Positions 33,756-45,926 of a stretch of DNA of 64,000 bases are shown one piece after another; position 1 is the stretch's first letter; each line of letters begins with the position of its first letter. The notes under the pieces were generated by a model. That model was not told where the DNA came from. It searched no databases and saw only the letters and a list, made by a program, of their open reading frames with translations. The stretch is from Macrocystis pyrifera (lineage: Eukaryota; Sar; Phaeophyceae; Laminariales; Laminariaceae), in assembly GCA_031763025.1 (NCBI GenBank), contig JASSKH010000028.1:6020824-6084823 (forward strand). The letters are read 5' to 3'. The translations under genes were made by a program, and so were the position numbers.

Positions 33756-36117
33756 ACATTTTATGGCCGGCACACTTTGTTTTTGTTGTTGTTGTTTTGC
33801 TGCGTGGTGCCAACGGCTCTCTATCGTTCTGCTGCTGTTCTGATTCTGTCCCGTCGGGCGGGGGCCTGCCTCCATGGGCCTCCTCCTCTCTGTGGTCGAT
33901 TCTCAATTTTGTCATGTACCTGGTATTAAAATATTCAACACCAATGCCAAAACATTGAATGTAAGATGCTGCTATCCATATAGATAGCATTAGGCGAAAT
34001 TACGCAAAGGGGGTTGGTTGCAATTACGTAGTTAATCTCGCCATTGGGGATACGGGAAATCAGAAGTTCAACAGGACGACACGTGCGTGCGTAGTATCAC
34101 CAAGTACGTACGTAGGTGGAATCATTCCGAGAAACTTGAAAAAGGACCGGGTTTCCTCGCCTTTCCGGATCTACATCAACAGCTGGGAGATGCACCCGAG
34201 GCCCCTTGATCGAGAAGGTCTTGTTGCTGCTGTTGTTCTCACATTAACTCATCGCCACAATACAATGCAGTCCGTTGTCGCAGGACAGAATACATACCTA
34301 CCTCGGGGAAAAAAATAAAACAATACATGATGCGATAACTGACCATCTGCTTACTCCTCAGCCCAAAACCCCAATTCGAGAAAAAAAATAAAGGTTACGC
34401 TCAACGCTATATATTACGGCTCTGGGCGTAAATGTAAGAACCGCTTGGTCTCCACAGCGGTAATGGGTGCATTCACGGTGCTTGTATTTTCGCCCAGTTT
34501 GGTAGCTCGTACGAGTGCGTTCTTCGTACCTTGTCCCCGAAACGGGACTGTAGTGCTAAAAAGGGTTATATATGACCCTCGTGCTGCTGTGCCAGGTATA
34601 CCAGGTAGGTAGGTGGTGGGTGCGCTGTGCAGGAGCCTGAATCTCTCGCTCTAGTCTATTGCAAGTGGCTTCTCCCCACAGCTGGAGTGGGGTCCTTGAG
34701 GCCTATGATATGGAGGGAATGTTAGGTTATATATAACCCCACGAGCAGCCCCGTGGCTCCATGTAGACTACCAGTTCTCGTCCCTATTTTCCAAGGACGT
34801 AATATTCAATTAAAAAAAGTTCGTTATATTTAGAGACAAGAGTGGTATATAAATATACCTATATAATGATACTCAGCCTGATCCGATCCGTTTTTGGTCG
34901 GTGGATCTATCTATCTCTCTCCCGCCTCTGACCGTCTTTCCGCGCGGTTTCTTCGCCGGGGCGTGCCCCTTCCACGCCTTAGCCGCCCGGCGTCGGGCGA
35001 GCGTACTGCCTGTCGTTGTACCATGTGCCGTTGGCTTACTCTAATATTTGCATTCTCTCGACCATTACGTAGCGGGCATACGCGCAGCCGGCGGCGGGCA
35101 TCAGCCCGCAGCGGCGAAGCCCCATACGAGGACAGTACTCCAACGGCGGAGAACTTGCACGTATGTGCTAGGCTATTTAGATTTACACGATTTTTTCTGA
35201 TCGGAAGTGACGTTCTGTTCTGTTCTGTCAAGCAAAAACTTGAGACATGAAGGGATCATCAGGCTTCACGCCCCACGCCCCACGCGAGAGCTCCAGACAC
35301 AGATCACACCTACGGCCCTCGAACTTGTCACGGACGACTTTCTGCTCAGTGGATCCGCCCGCTCAGCGCCGTTGCGCCCCCGCGAAGCCTTGACGTTGAG
35401 ATCTACAAAGGAATCTCCGAAAGTCCCTGCCCTGTCAATGTTTTGGCCCATGGTCTCTCGACAGGGTGTACGCATGCGCGTGGTTCTTTCCGGCACGTCC
35501 TCTCCGACCTCCGGCCCATGGAGAGGGTCAGCTACCCGGCCGGCGTCGCCAAATCGGGGGCCTGCGCGGGTGCCTGCTGTATCTGAGACATCGATGAAAC
35601 GCCCTGATAGCACATGCCACCCAGGCTTAGTTGAGAACTGCCATCCATGAAAAATTATTATGTCGGGGATATACGAGAGAGATATCGCATGTCTCCTACA
35701 GCCAGCAGCACTTATGACGGCCATCAGCACTTACTTATGGTTGTGTACGCTATCGTACAGCGGCGGCTAGCTGCAGTAGAGCTGTACGGTACCAGGTATA
35801 TAATACGTGGCTGCGGAGATGTACTGCTGTGTATACCGTGGTGCGGCAGTACTGATACTACATACTACACCAGCTACTCTCGTGGCGGCGCCTTCTGTGC
35901 TACGGAGCTGCGCTATCGGTTATCGTGTACCGTACTCCTCGAGTCAGGAGGTTCGTTACACCCGCGCCTTCTACAGTAGTAGCATTCCGCCGCTTTTTCG
36001 AATATAGGCGGCAAGTGTTCATGGTCGTCAGCATTCTGCCGCCTCTTCCACCGTCCATGGGGTGCGGACGGAGCGCACGCACGCACGCTCTCAATCTGTT
36101 GGCGTCGAGTCTCAGCC
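33756..36117. other. Mostly gene-free, includes a GC-rich island
   Basis: AT-rich flanks enclose a GC-rich island at 34920-35650. On its minus strand an ORF (35266-35730) reads, for example, FSTKPGWHVLSGRFIDVSDT. The composition suggests old coding DNA or an element fragment, but I recognise no domain and see no reliable splice sites. A family B half-element ends at 34566. Confidence 0.35.
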
Positions 36118-36196
36118 TCCTCCTCCTCCTCCTCCTCCTCCTCCTCCTCCTCCTCCTCCTCCCCCCCTCCTCCTCCTCCTCCTCCTCCTCCTCCTC
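36118..36196. repeat. (CTC)n microsatellite
   Basis: About 26 CTC triplets with a short C interruption. Confidence 0.95.
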
Positions 36197-36422
36197 TACA
36201 TCATTCGCCCATCGCGCAAGTCTGCGATCGGCGGCCGCCTAGGCCGCCGGGGTAGCCGCTTGTATGTATCTACTGCGGTTGATGATTTGCTATTGTAGTA
36301 CGTAGCGGAGCAGATTTTTTTTTTTTGCTTCTATTAATACTTGGCTCCTCTCTCTCTCCGTTGATGAGCGGCTCCCGTCAGTCAGAAATAATGTATGTCG
36401 GCGTAAGATTTTCTGTAATGTT

Positions 36423-36507
36423 TACCACTCTGTCCCTGAATATAGTGAACTTTTTTACACTGATATTGAAGTAAATAGTTTATTATATTTAGGAACATGG
36501 TGGTGTA
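36423..36507. mobile_element. MITE family C copy
   Basis: TACCACTCTGTCCCTGAATA to TATTTAGGAACATGGTGGTGTA. Followed directly by a (CAG)n run at 36513-36546. Confidence 0.6.
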
Positions 36508-36512
36508 TTTAT

Positions 36513-36547
<35 letters not shown>

Positions 36548-36607
36548 GGTGGTGGTGATCCCTGGATATAAGCCGGAATGTTTGCATGTCCCTGGCCGAA
36601 TATATAC

Positions 36608-36845
36608 ACCGGCATTGTACGTGACGGGCACCGGCATCGTAGGTATCGGGAACGGCGTTGTTCGTGACAGACACCGGCATTGTATGTACCGGGAACCGGC
36701 ATTATACGTCACGGGAAGCGGCACTATACGTCACAGGCACCGGCATTATACGTAAACGGAACCGGCATTGTACGCAAGGAGAACCGGCATTACACGTAAC
36801 GGTCACCGGCATTATACGTAACGGTCACCGGCATTGTTCCGCACG
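36608..36845. repeat. 22-bp minisatellite, about 11 units
   Basis: Units of the form CACCGGCATTGTACGTGACGG, with drift at the last bases. Adjacent units differ by only a few substitutions. Confidence 0.92.
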
Positions 36846-36913
36846 CGGACGCACTTGGTTGGAGTCCCGTATGTGCCGAGGGATTTCACCTCGTCATTAG
36901 ATCGGGCACCGGC

Positions 36914-36932
36914 ACTGCTCCTGCTCCTGCTG

Positions 36933-36974
<42 letters not shown>
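36914..36974. repeat. (CTG)n microsatellite
   Basis: CTG/CTCCTG triplets, about 60 bp. Confidence 0.95.
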
Positions 36975-36975
<1 letters not shown>

Positions 36976-37038
36976 GGTGGTGAAGGTGGAAGGTGGAAAG
37001 TGGAAGGACCTGTATTATACCATTATATCATTATATGA

Positions 37039-37132
37039 TACCCACTCCGTCCTTAAATACGAGAGCGCCTTTTTGTGCACTTGTATTCCATAGAAATGGT
37101 CCCTGTCCCTATCGGTAGGGACAGAATGGTGA
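37039..37132. mobile_element. MITE family C copy
   Basis: TACCCACTCCGTCCTTAAATA to TAGGGACAGAATGGTGA. An additional small palindrome (GTCCCTATCGGTAGGGAC) lies near the right end. Confidence 0.6.
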
Positions 37133-37189
37133 ATATACATATATCCCTGGCGTCGCACGCGGCTGGAGCTGTGTCAAAGGGGCCAAAAT

Positions 37190-37345
37190 CGAGCGCGGGC
37201 CGAAACGAAATTTCCTCGAGAATCAAAATCGGCCCGAAACGAAATTTCCTCGAGAATCAAAAACCCCCAAAAGGGCCTATACAAGCACACTACTATTATA
37301 GTCAACGCGGGCCGAAGTTCAAGTTTCCTCGAAAATCAACCCCCA
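37190..37345. repeat. Short tandem repeat with CGAAATTTCCTCGAGAATCA units
   Basis: Two adjacent copies of GGCCCGAAACGAAATTTCCT-type units and a third, more diverged, at about 37310. CTCGAG is a palindromic centre. Confidence 0.75.
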
Positions 37346-38111
37346 AAAAAAGGACCTACAGGTACTAGTAGTATGATCGAACTGACCGAAAAATATATAT
37401 ATTTTCCCATGTGTACGTACCGGTGCGTTTGTATACTCTTGGCGTAAGGCGGGGGGGGGGCTCTTGTGCTGGTGGCCCCTCCCCACGCACTACACTGACT
37501 TGATTGACCTCTTGATGACTGCAGTCCCATTGTGCGACAAAACACTTGGGAATTTGTGTAGGATTTTGGGTTTCTGTGCTGTTCAGGCAGAGGCATCCGC
37601 AAAAAAAAAAACTGCCTGACCAACACTCCCCCCCGCCCCCCCCCCCGTAGCGGGCCGGGAAAAATAAAATGGCATGTCGCCATAGAGCCTTCCACATAAC
37701 ATACCCAAATTTGGTACACACTGCCCTTTCAGGGTTGCACCGCGAAGCCTATCCGCATGTTTCCGAGCATCGATTTAATCGTACGTATAGAATTCATTCA
37801 GCCCTCCAACGGGCTGAAAGCCAATTTTTTTTTGCGCTATCGGATTCCTAAAAAATCGCGAGGCGTTCGTGGGGGAGGGGATGGTTATAAACCATCCCCT
37901 ATTCTGAATATCGCTTTATATTTGTCTGGCTGACCCCCCCCCCACGGAGGGCTGAAAATGAAAAAAACGGCGCGTTGGTCATGGACTTTTTTTTTCGGAG
38001 TGCTCGTTACTATGAGTGGAAGGGCTGTAAGGCATCAATCACTGCTGTGTTCACACCAGCAGGTGTTATTGGATTACGTTTGGTTGGTTCGTCTAGTCCA
38101 CAGCAGTACTT
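37346..38111. other. No gene supported
   Basis: Unique DNA with short G, C and A runs and a half-copy of MITE family B near 37520. ORFs are low-complexity or short. Confidence 0.4.
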
Positions 38112-38216
38112 TTACAGGGGGCCATAGTAAATAGATCCAAATATTGTCAGTAAAAATAGGTGAATGTATAGGTTTTTGTGTGTACCATAGGTCCTATTTA
38201 CTATGGCCCCCCGTTA
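38112..38216. mobile_element. MITE family A copy
   Basis: TTACAGGGGGCCATAGTAAA to TTTACTATGGCCCCCCGTTA. Confidence 0.88.
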
Positions 38217-39541
38217 TATGTACTACTGCTGTAGGTTGTTTCACACCAGTAGCTGGATACCGGCTGTACCTGATATTTACCATGTACCAGGTATTCAATT
38301 TCTGGTTTTTAGTTATTATATTTCATAGATACTGGTATATATTACCGGTAGTGTGTTGGAATTCGGATCGTCTGGTTTTTTTGTTTTTGCTGTTTTTCTT
38401 GAGGCCTGTTTCCACCGCCTCACTTGTGTTTTATGTTACTTAACGAGAGGGTGTTATGTATATCGTGTTCATATTCTTGATGCCTGGTACACTCTGCACA
38501 CCCTTGCATCGATGAACCTATTGTCATCGATGGCACGTATAGAATGGTTGAACCGTCCCTTAAGCATCCCCCACCCCCCTCCCTCCCTCCCCCTCCTTCT
38601 CTCCCCCCCCCCTCCTTCCCTCCCTCCCCCTCCTTCCCTCCCTACCTTATCCCCCCTCCCTCCCTCCCTCCCGTTCGTTTTACCGGGACTCTCTTGGCCC
38701 GCTTGCGTTTTTTTGTTTTGCTTTCATTTTTTTTTGGTGTATGGTCAGTCCGTTGCTGGTGCACATCAGGGGAGCAAAGGAGTTTTTGGCATATTTTCGT
38801 GCTCTTGAACAGGTGGCCGACACTTGAGGGAGGGGGGGGGCGGTGGGGGTAAATGGCAATAGGAAGGAACGGAGAGTGAGGGGGCGGGGGATGGGGGGGG
38901 GGGGAGAGAGAGTGGGGCGTGACGGGGGGGAGGGGGGGGGGGGGGGGGGGTGGGGTGATGGGGTAGGTAGGGTGAAGGAGGGGCGGGGGTGGGGAGGGTG
39001 ACAACTCAGGTCCAAGTTAGAATATAGGAACACATCAGTTCGAGCATCGCCTCAAATCCACCGACCTCTTAAAATGTGAAACAGACGGCGGCATGTTTTG
39101 TACCCCAATTGAGATCGCTCGCACCAAGCCACCGTTTTTATTTTTCGGCGTGAAGTCCCTTATCCGTGCGTGCCTCTTTGGATCTTCTTCTGGCCCGCTT
39201 GAGCATAAGTTCCTCCCCGGTCAGCAGACGCTCGGACGGAGAAGTGGTTTCACGCAAAAAAAAAAACAAACGCGTGGCTGGGGGCGGCGATTGGTTTCAG
39301 TCGAGATGATAGGCATGCCGCCGTCAAGTTTGACATTTTGGGGGGTGAGGTCGGTGGGTTGGAGGTGATGCTCGTAGCTGATGTTGCTGTGTTCTAACGT
39401 CGGGCCCGAGGGGCAAGAGAGGAGGTAGTGGTGTAGGAGGGAGGGTGTCGTGCTGCATGCTGTTATGGCCGTATCATGCTCGGGGGGGATGTGGCTGCCT
39501 GGTGTGGGTAGACGAATGCGGTGGTGTAAGCGCGGTGACGA
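38217..39541. other. Low-complexity stretch, no gene supported
   Basis: CCCTCC-type pyrimidine repeat at 38565-38670 and G-rich repeat at 38825-39000. A minus-strand frame near 39290-39430 reads like protein (ISYEHHLQPTDLTPQNVKLD) and could be an exon, but no splice sites or domain support it. Confidence 0.35.
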
Positions 39542-39752
39542 GGGGGGGGGGGGGGGGGGGGGGGGGTGTACTCGATAGGAGAGATGTACTCGATCTCATG
39601 CATGGCCGTAGTCGTATGTATGACCATAGACCCTCGCATCCCTACGATGCCGGGACGGAGCGCGTCGGGTTTTCACCGACCAGGCAGACATTGCTTGCAC
39701 CAAGCAAGCGCGAAGCGCCGTGAGGTGTTTGGGCGAGTCGCATGAAAGGGTG
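39542..39752 (-). mobile_element. SINE-like element copy 4, minus strand
   Basis: Tail seen as G-run 39542-39566, then GTACTCGAT with a short local duplication. The conserved GGAGCGCGTCGGGTTTTCACC, CAGGCAGACATTGCTTG and GGGCGAGTCGCATGAAAGGG blocks follow. Confidence 0.82.
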
Positions 39753-40045
39753 GAGGGTGTTTTTCGTTTTTCGTGTTTTTTTTTTTTCGAGTTTGTTTTG
39801 TTTTGTTTTGTTTTGTTTTGCTTTGCTTTGCTTTGTTCTTCTCGGTTGTTTTGTTCTCGTTCGTTTGTTCGATGGTGGTGCGGTTTTGTTGCGTTGACTT
39901 TCGTGGTGGCAGCGGTGGTAGCGGTGATGATGTTGTCTTCGTCGTTGCTGTCGCTTCTGTTGGTTGTTGTGCGTGTTGGATGGTGTTGTGGACCTTGGTG
40001 TGCTGTCGTTGGAAGTTGCTGTCGTCGCGGCTGTTGTTGCTTGTG
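39753..40045. other. T/G-rich low-complexity DNA
   Basis: (TTTTG)n and GTTGT-type repeats. No gene. Confidence 0.5.
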
Positions 40046-40150
40046 TCACGGGGGACCGTAGTTAATGGGACCAACTATTGTTGGTAAAAATAGGGAAATG
40101 TATAGGTTTTTGTGTATACCGTAGGTCCTATTTACTATGGCCCCCCGTAA
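40046..40150. mobile_element. MITE family A copy
   Basis: TCACGGGGGACCGTAGTTAA to TTTACTATGGCCCCCCGTAA. Flanked by TG on both sides rather than TA. Confidence 0.88.
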
Positions 40151-40156
40151 TGTTGT

Positions 40157-40232
40157 TACTAACAGTAAAAATAGGTAAATATGTAGGATTTTTGTGTGTA
40201 CCGTAGGTCCTATTTGCTATGGTCCCCCGCAG
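40157..40232. mobile_element. MITE family A half-copy next to a full copy
   Basis: Starts inside the element (CTAACAGTAAAAATAGGTAA) and ends GGTCCCCCGCAG. It lacks one terminal repeat. It is either a partial tandem duplicate of the preceding element or an older, truncated insertion. Confidence 0.8.
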
Positions 40233-41030
40233 TCAGTGTGATACGGTGTGTTGCTGTTCCTGTCGTTGACGTGATCGGTTTCGTTGGCACCTCGTTCACC
40301 GTATATATATATATATAGCCGCTGAGCTCTTCGCGCAGGAATGGTGGGTGCGATCGTTTTTTTCGGCGGTTTTTTTGTTTTTTCCTGACAGTGACGATAA
40401 CGGTGCTACAGCTAGTACAGCAGCAGTCCAACTTTTTATGTTTTCGGAAGGCTGCTTGCTCTCGACTCTCCACCAGATGTTTATTGTGTTTCCGAAACCG
40501 CCTTTTGTGCTTGTCTGGCTTGTGTTGGCAACCTTCTCGTTCTGAAGAATAAAAAAAAAAAATCCGAGCGATGAAAGAAAGCGATCGCACCCGTCTGCGA
40601 ACTCAGCGCTTTTTTTTTTGCTGCAACTTCTCTCCGTAAGAAGCGTGTCGTAGTTTTTGTGTCGGTAGCGAGAGTGTCCCAAGCACTCCTCAAGAACGCG
40701 CGCCTCCTACCTCCCGTCTCTCGCCCGTCCCTCGCCCGTCCCTCCCTCTCTCCCTCCCTCCCTCCCTCTCACCCTGATTCCCTCCCCCCCCCCCTTCCTT
40801 CCTTCCTTCCTTCCTTCCTTTGCGTTCTATACCTCGTTTTCCTGCATTTTTTTCATTTTTTTTTCTAAGATGAAAACATCCGCACCTTTTATTCTCGAAC
40901 CGTGTTTGTTTGTTTGTTTGTTTGTTTGGTTTGGTTGGTTGGTTGGCTGGTTTTTTTTTTCCGTGCCTTCCGCCCCCCTCTCTTACCCCGTCCCGATCTC
41001 CTCTCCGACCGGCTGGCTGGCTGTTTGCAG
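40233..41030. other. Upstream of LRR exons, low complexity
   Basis: (AT)n, CCCT/CCTT pyrimidine repeats (40695-40820) and (TTTG)n (40905-40930). The first exon and promoter of the LRR gene could lie here or further upstream, but I cannot locate them. Confidence 0.35.
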
Positions 41031-41221
41031 CAAGCCGCATGGACACAGCAGCGCATGATGGCCGTGTCGATAGTTTTAGACTACCACGACTCGGTGGACG
41101 GCCCCATCCCGCCGTTCCTAGGGGGAGGGGGTGGCATCAACACGGTGGAGTGGCTGGACCTAGGCAGGAGCAACCTCACCGGCAGCATCCCGGATAACCT
41201 CGGGACGCTCCCAAACCTTAG
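41031..41221 (+). CDS. LRR gene exon a
   Basis: Acceptor TTTGCAG before 41031, donor AG|GTTAGT at 41221. Starts in phase 0 and ends in phase 2. Encodes the pre-LRR segment and the first repeat (WLDLGRSNLTGSIPDNLG). An in-frame ATGATG at 41055 could be a start if this were the first exon, but the frame is open upstream to the acceptor. Confidence 0.8.
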
Positions 41222-41812
41222 GTTAGTTTTTTCCGCTTTTGTTGTTCCTTGGTAGTTGTTCCTTCTGTTAGTTTTTTTTTGTTTTTTTTTCTTCTTAACT
41301 TCGTTTTTTTTGTTTCCATCTTGTTTTCCCCTTCTCCCCACAGCTCCCCTGTCCCTCTCCCCCTAAGTCCCTCCTGCCCTATGACCCCCACCGCTACTGC
41401 TGCTACTGCTGCTGCTGCTGCTGCTGCCACTGCGCCCTCCTGCGCTTTTCTGGGCCTCCTCCGCTTGAGAGAAAAACAAGCTGGTCGGACCTACCTGTCC
41501 CTTCGACTCTGGGCAACGTCGACACCCTCCCAACCCCACCTCCAGCCCTCACCCCCGCCCTTTACCGCCGCTTCTATGACACCACTACCTTGTGTTGCTG
41601 TGCGCAGGAAGTTGTACCTGGCGGGGAATAAGCTGGTGGGGCCTATTCCCTCGACCCTCGGCGACATCGCGACGCTGTCAGACCTCAGCCTGGCGGGGAA
41701 TGAGCTGTCGGGGCCCATCCCGGAGAGGTTCGGCAGGCTCACCATGCTACGCTACCTTAGGTGCGGTCGGAACTGAAGTGGAGGCGGGAGGGGGGAGGGG
41801 TACGGGGAGAGG

Positions 41813-41848
<36 letters not shown>

Positions 41849-44800
41849 CGGGAGTGTACTCGATGTCATGCATAGTCGTGGTCGTATAACGTCGGGAGGG
41901 GAGGGATGAGAGGGGTGAGAGGGGCGAGAAGGGGGGCGGGGGGCGGGGGTGCACTCGATGTCAAGGGGCGGGATTGTGGATGAAATGGGTTGGGATTGTT
42001 TGGTGGAGAGGGGATGGGGGTCGGGGGGGGGGGGGGGGGGGTGGCTCGTATATATCGGATGCTATCGATTGGGTTAGCTGGCTCCACCGCGAGGATCAGG
42101 AGGTCGCGAAGGATGCCGTCCACTGAAGACATGCGTGTCCCCTCTTGTGTCTTGTGCGCGTCCTTGCTCGCTCTCTCGTGGAAAACCCAGCCTGCGAGAC
42201 AACAAGCTGAGCGGGGCGATCCCGGAGTCTCTGGGGAACCTCGTCAACCTCGAGGAGCTGTGGCTTAACGCCAATCAGATCGAAGGTTAGCAGTAGCAGT
42301 GTCAGTATCAGAGCAGACTTTATACTGCTGTAGCACGTTGAGGCGTGCATTTTGCGGTACTGTAGTACCAGCCAGCTACGGTGTCTGTCGTGAATGCGTT
42401 TTGCAGTACCGGCCGAGATATTATTGTGATATCACTCTGACCCGAAATATAGGTACCGCTTGGTCTCAATATTAGTTACTAAAAGTTCCTTATGTTTCCG
42501 ATCGGAGTGGGTACCTGATACCCGGTATTTCGGTGTGTGTCTTGCTCTCACAGGGCTGGCTGCGGCTTGGCCCTTCTGGTAGGGCTGTGAGTTGGCTGAT
42601 TCTATCCCGCCGACTACTGCTGTATTGTCACGGGGGACCGTAGGTAATAGGACCAAATATTGTTGATAAAAATAGGGAAATATATGGGTTTTTGTGTGTG
42701 TGCCGTACAGCCGTAGGTTCTGTTTCCTGTGGTCCCCCGGAATAGCTATTGGTTGGGTCATGTACTTGTCTAGGTATCGCAGTAGTGTTGTCGCTTTTTT
42801 TTATCTGTGGCTCGACTTGCGTTTTTTCAAGAGATGCCAGGTGTGAAGACTTGTACCACTGTTTACGGGGGACCCTATTAAATAGGGGACCTACGGTGCA
42901 GACAAAAACCTATATATTTCCCTATTTTTACTTGCAATGTTTGGTCCTATTTACTATGGCCCTCCGTAGTTTGTAGTACCGATTGATTTTGAGGACCTTT
43001 TGTATGAGTTTTTGTTGTTTTACAAACAGCTATTACGGGAGTCCATAGTTAATAGGACTTACGGTATACATTACATAAAAACCTACATATTTGCCTCTTT
43101 TTACCAGCACTATTTGGTCCTATTTACTATGGTCAGTCCTTGCATTTCGGGATCGAGTGGAAACCCCCTGGAGGCCTTGAGGACTGCTGCACCCCCATGG
43201 GTGGGGAGAAAACACTTGGACTTGATACAAGATTTTTTATAAATGGTACTGCAGTAGGTGTTTGTGCAACTGCGGTACTATTAATATTAGGGGGGACCGT
43301 AGTAAACGGGACCAAATATTGTTTTTACGGGGGTCCATAGTTGATAGGACCTGTGGTATACATAAAAACCTGTATATTTACCTATTTTTACTATTACGGG
43401 GGTCCATAGTTAACAGGACCTATGGTGTACATAAAAACCTATATATTTGCCTATTTTTACTAACAAAATTTGGTCCCGTTAACTATGGACCCCCGTAATA
43501 ACAATATTTGGTCCTATTTACCATGGTCCCCCGCAATAGTAAAAATAGGGAAACATAATATAGCCCCATGGGTGCGGACAAAACACTTGGAATTAGTGTG
43601 GGATTATATATAAATTGTACAGCAGTACGTAGGTGCTTGTGCAACCGCTGTACTATTACGGGGGGGCATAGTTAATGGGACCAAATATTGTCGGTAAAAA
43701 TAGGGGAATTTATAGGTTTTTGTGTGTACCGTAGGTCCTGTTAACTATGGCCCCCCGTACGATACTCAAAAGGGCTATTAAGTCGGTTAGTGTGGCTTGC
43801 TTCGCCGCCCACCTGTATACCGGTGATGCTCAACTGGGCTAAATTGACACACGGCACGAAATTGGGAACGTGGAAGTGTGGTGAGCTTAAGCTTTATTTT
43901 TACCAATCCGCCGGAGGATAAAAAAAAAAAAAAAAAAAAAAAGCTATCTGGCCCGAAATATAGGGAAGGTTTTGGTTCAATGTTGCTATACAAACGGTCC
44001 TTGTGTTTCGAGACAGAGCGGTGAGAAGTCCTTTTTGGACTGCACTCCCGCGGTGGAGACACTTCCCCAGGAATTAGAGTCAGGTTTGGGTTATAATGTG
44101 CACTGCGCCACTACCAGGGTCGAGAGAGTCGGTTCGTTTTTTGGCTTGCTTCGCCACCCAGGCGTGTGCCGGCCATTGCTTGCTCCCGACTCTGACAAGC
44201 AACGTCATGATTCAACGTTATTACGGGGGACCATAGTAAACAGGACCAAATATTGTTGATAAAAATACCTAAATATATAGGTTTTTATGTATGCCATAGG
44301 TCCTGTTAACTATGGACCCCCGTAATAGTTGTTGTATGCTATTAATATCGGTCCCTTGTATTTCGAGACGGGGTGGGTAGCCGTGGGAGTTCAGGCGTGC
44401 GTTTTTTCAAGGATAGAAAACTGTGGTACACCGCATGCTCGTTACTCGCACGTGTCTCTCTTGCCAGGAATATAATCAACGTTCGGACTCTAGTATGAAA
44501 ATGAAACGTAGCTTGCAATACCGGCCATAGTGGTATCACACGGGTGAGTGATGACATAACACCCACCCCTGAGAAAGCCGGATTTTCTCTGCACGCACCG
44601 TTTTCCCTCTGTCGTAGAATGTGTATGTCGTGCCTGTCGTGTCCAGTGTGACGACCATGGCATCGAATTGCCCTCTCTGCGTACTATTATAGTGCATGAC
44701 GATGTAGTGTCTCTGTGTGGCGTAGTTTTGTGAGCACATAACTTGTACCAGAGGTATCTGTGTAGGATTGATACATGTTTTCCCTTCTGTTAACGTACGA

Positions 44801-45892
44801 ACGAACCACTTTTGGTTCTGGTTACTATGTTCCCCGGTAATAATACGTACCGGGTATTACGGGTAATCAGAACGCACAACAGTGGAACCTCAAAAACCAT
44901 GTCACATATGGTTCTCATTGCTGTGTTCTCCGGTAATATTACGTATTACGGGTAATCAGAACTCGACCGTGGAACAAAAATCCATGTCACATATGGTTCT
45001 CATTGCTGTGTTCTCCGGTAATAGTACTTGATACGGGTAATGAGAACTCACCGTGGAACCCCAAAAACCGCGTCACATATGGTTCTGATTGCTATCTTGC
45101 CCGGTAATAATACGTATTACGGGTAATCAGAACTCAGCCGTGGAACGAAAATGCATGTGACATTTGGGTCTGATTGCTATGTTTGTGAGTCTCAGGTCGT
45201 TACTCTACCGCTGCGTATCGTTTCGTGGATATTGACTCTTCTTGTGCTAAAAGTGGCTGCAGATCTCCGTAGATCTGATGATAGTTGAGGCGGGGAATTT
45301 TACCAGCCTCCCATCAACAAGTAATTGCTGATGACTACTGCTGTCGTGTGAGATGACTTGTGTCGTGCTTCGTGATCACTTCCGGTCGGCCCGCCGTGCC
45401 GAGCATCACCGATACCCGGCGTGTCCTCCACGCTACACCCTAGCTAGCTAGACGAAGAGAAGCTTGCTGCAGACCCACGGGTCGAAACTGAAAGGCACCC
45501 ATCTCACATGCTCCCGGTAATAATACACATTACGGGTAGTCAGAACTCAACCGTGGAACAAAAATCCATGTCACATTTGGTTCTGATTGGTATGTTCCCC
45601 GGTAATAATACATGTTACGGGTAATCAGAACCGACCGAGGAAAAAAAAACATGTATTCCCCCTATGACGGGGGTCCATAGTAAACAGGACCTATGGTGTA
45701 CATAAAATCCTATATATTTACCTATTTTTACTGAGAATATTTGGTCCTGTTTACTATGGACCCCCGTAATATTAATAATATACCTGGTATATATACTTGT
45801 ATATATATTTCTCGTTTTCTTCACACCGTATTTGCAGCAGTTTCTGATTACGTACTAACTGTGTTCATGTTTCCCCTGGATTATGTCCGGCG

Positions 45893-45926
<34 letters not shown>

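Larger units (their letters stand above)
43287..43559. mobile_element. MITE family A, outer element of a triple nest
   Basis: The left part (TTAGGGGGGACCGTAGTAAA ... AAATATTGT) is interrupted by the element at 43325. It resumes at 43539 with GTAAAAATAGGGAAA and is then truncated. The interrupted site is the TA of TTGTTAGTAAAAATAGG, a normal internal sequence of the family. Confidence 0.85.

Noticed and set aside
35266..35730. 154-codon minus-strand ORF in a GC-rich island
   Set aside because: Both strands are open, no domain recognised and no splice sites. Mentioned as an island only.
40870..41058. Short ORF with a hydrophobic N-terminus (MKTSAPFILE)
   Set aside because: Its hydrophobic part comes from the (TTTG)n repeat and it overlaps LRR exon a in another frame.
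44813..45655. CRISPR-like array in the satellite
   Set aside because: The whole unit is conserved, including the supposed spacers; ordinary tandem satellite.
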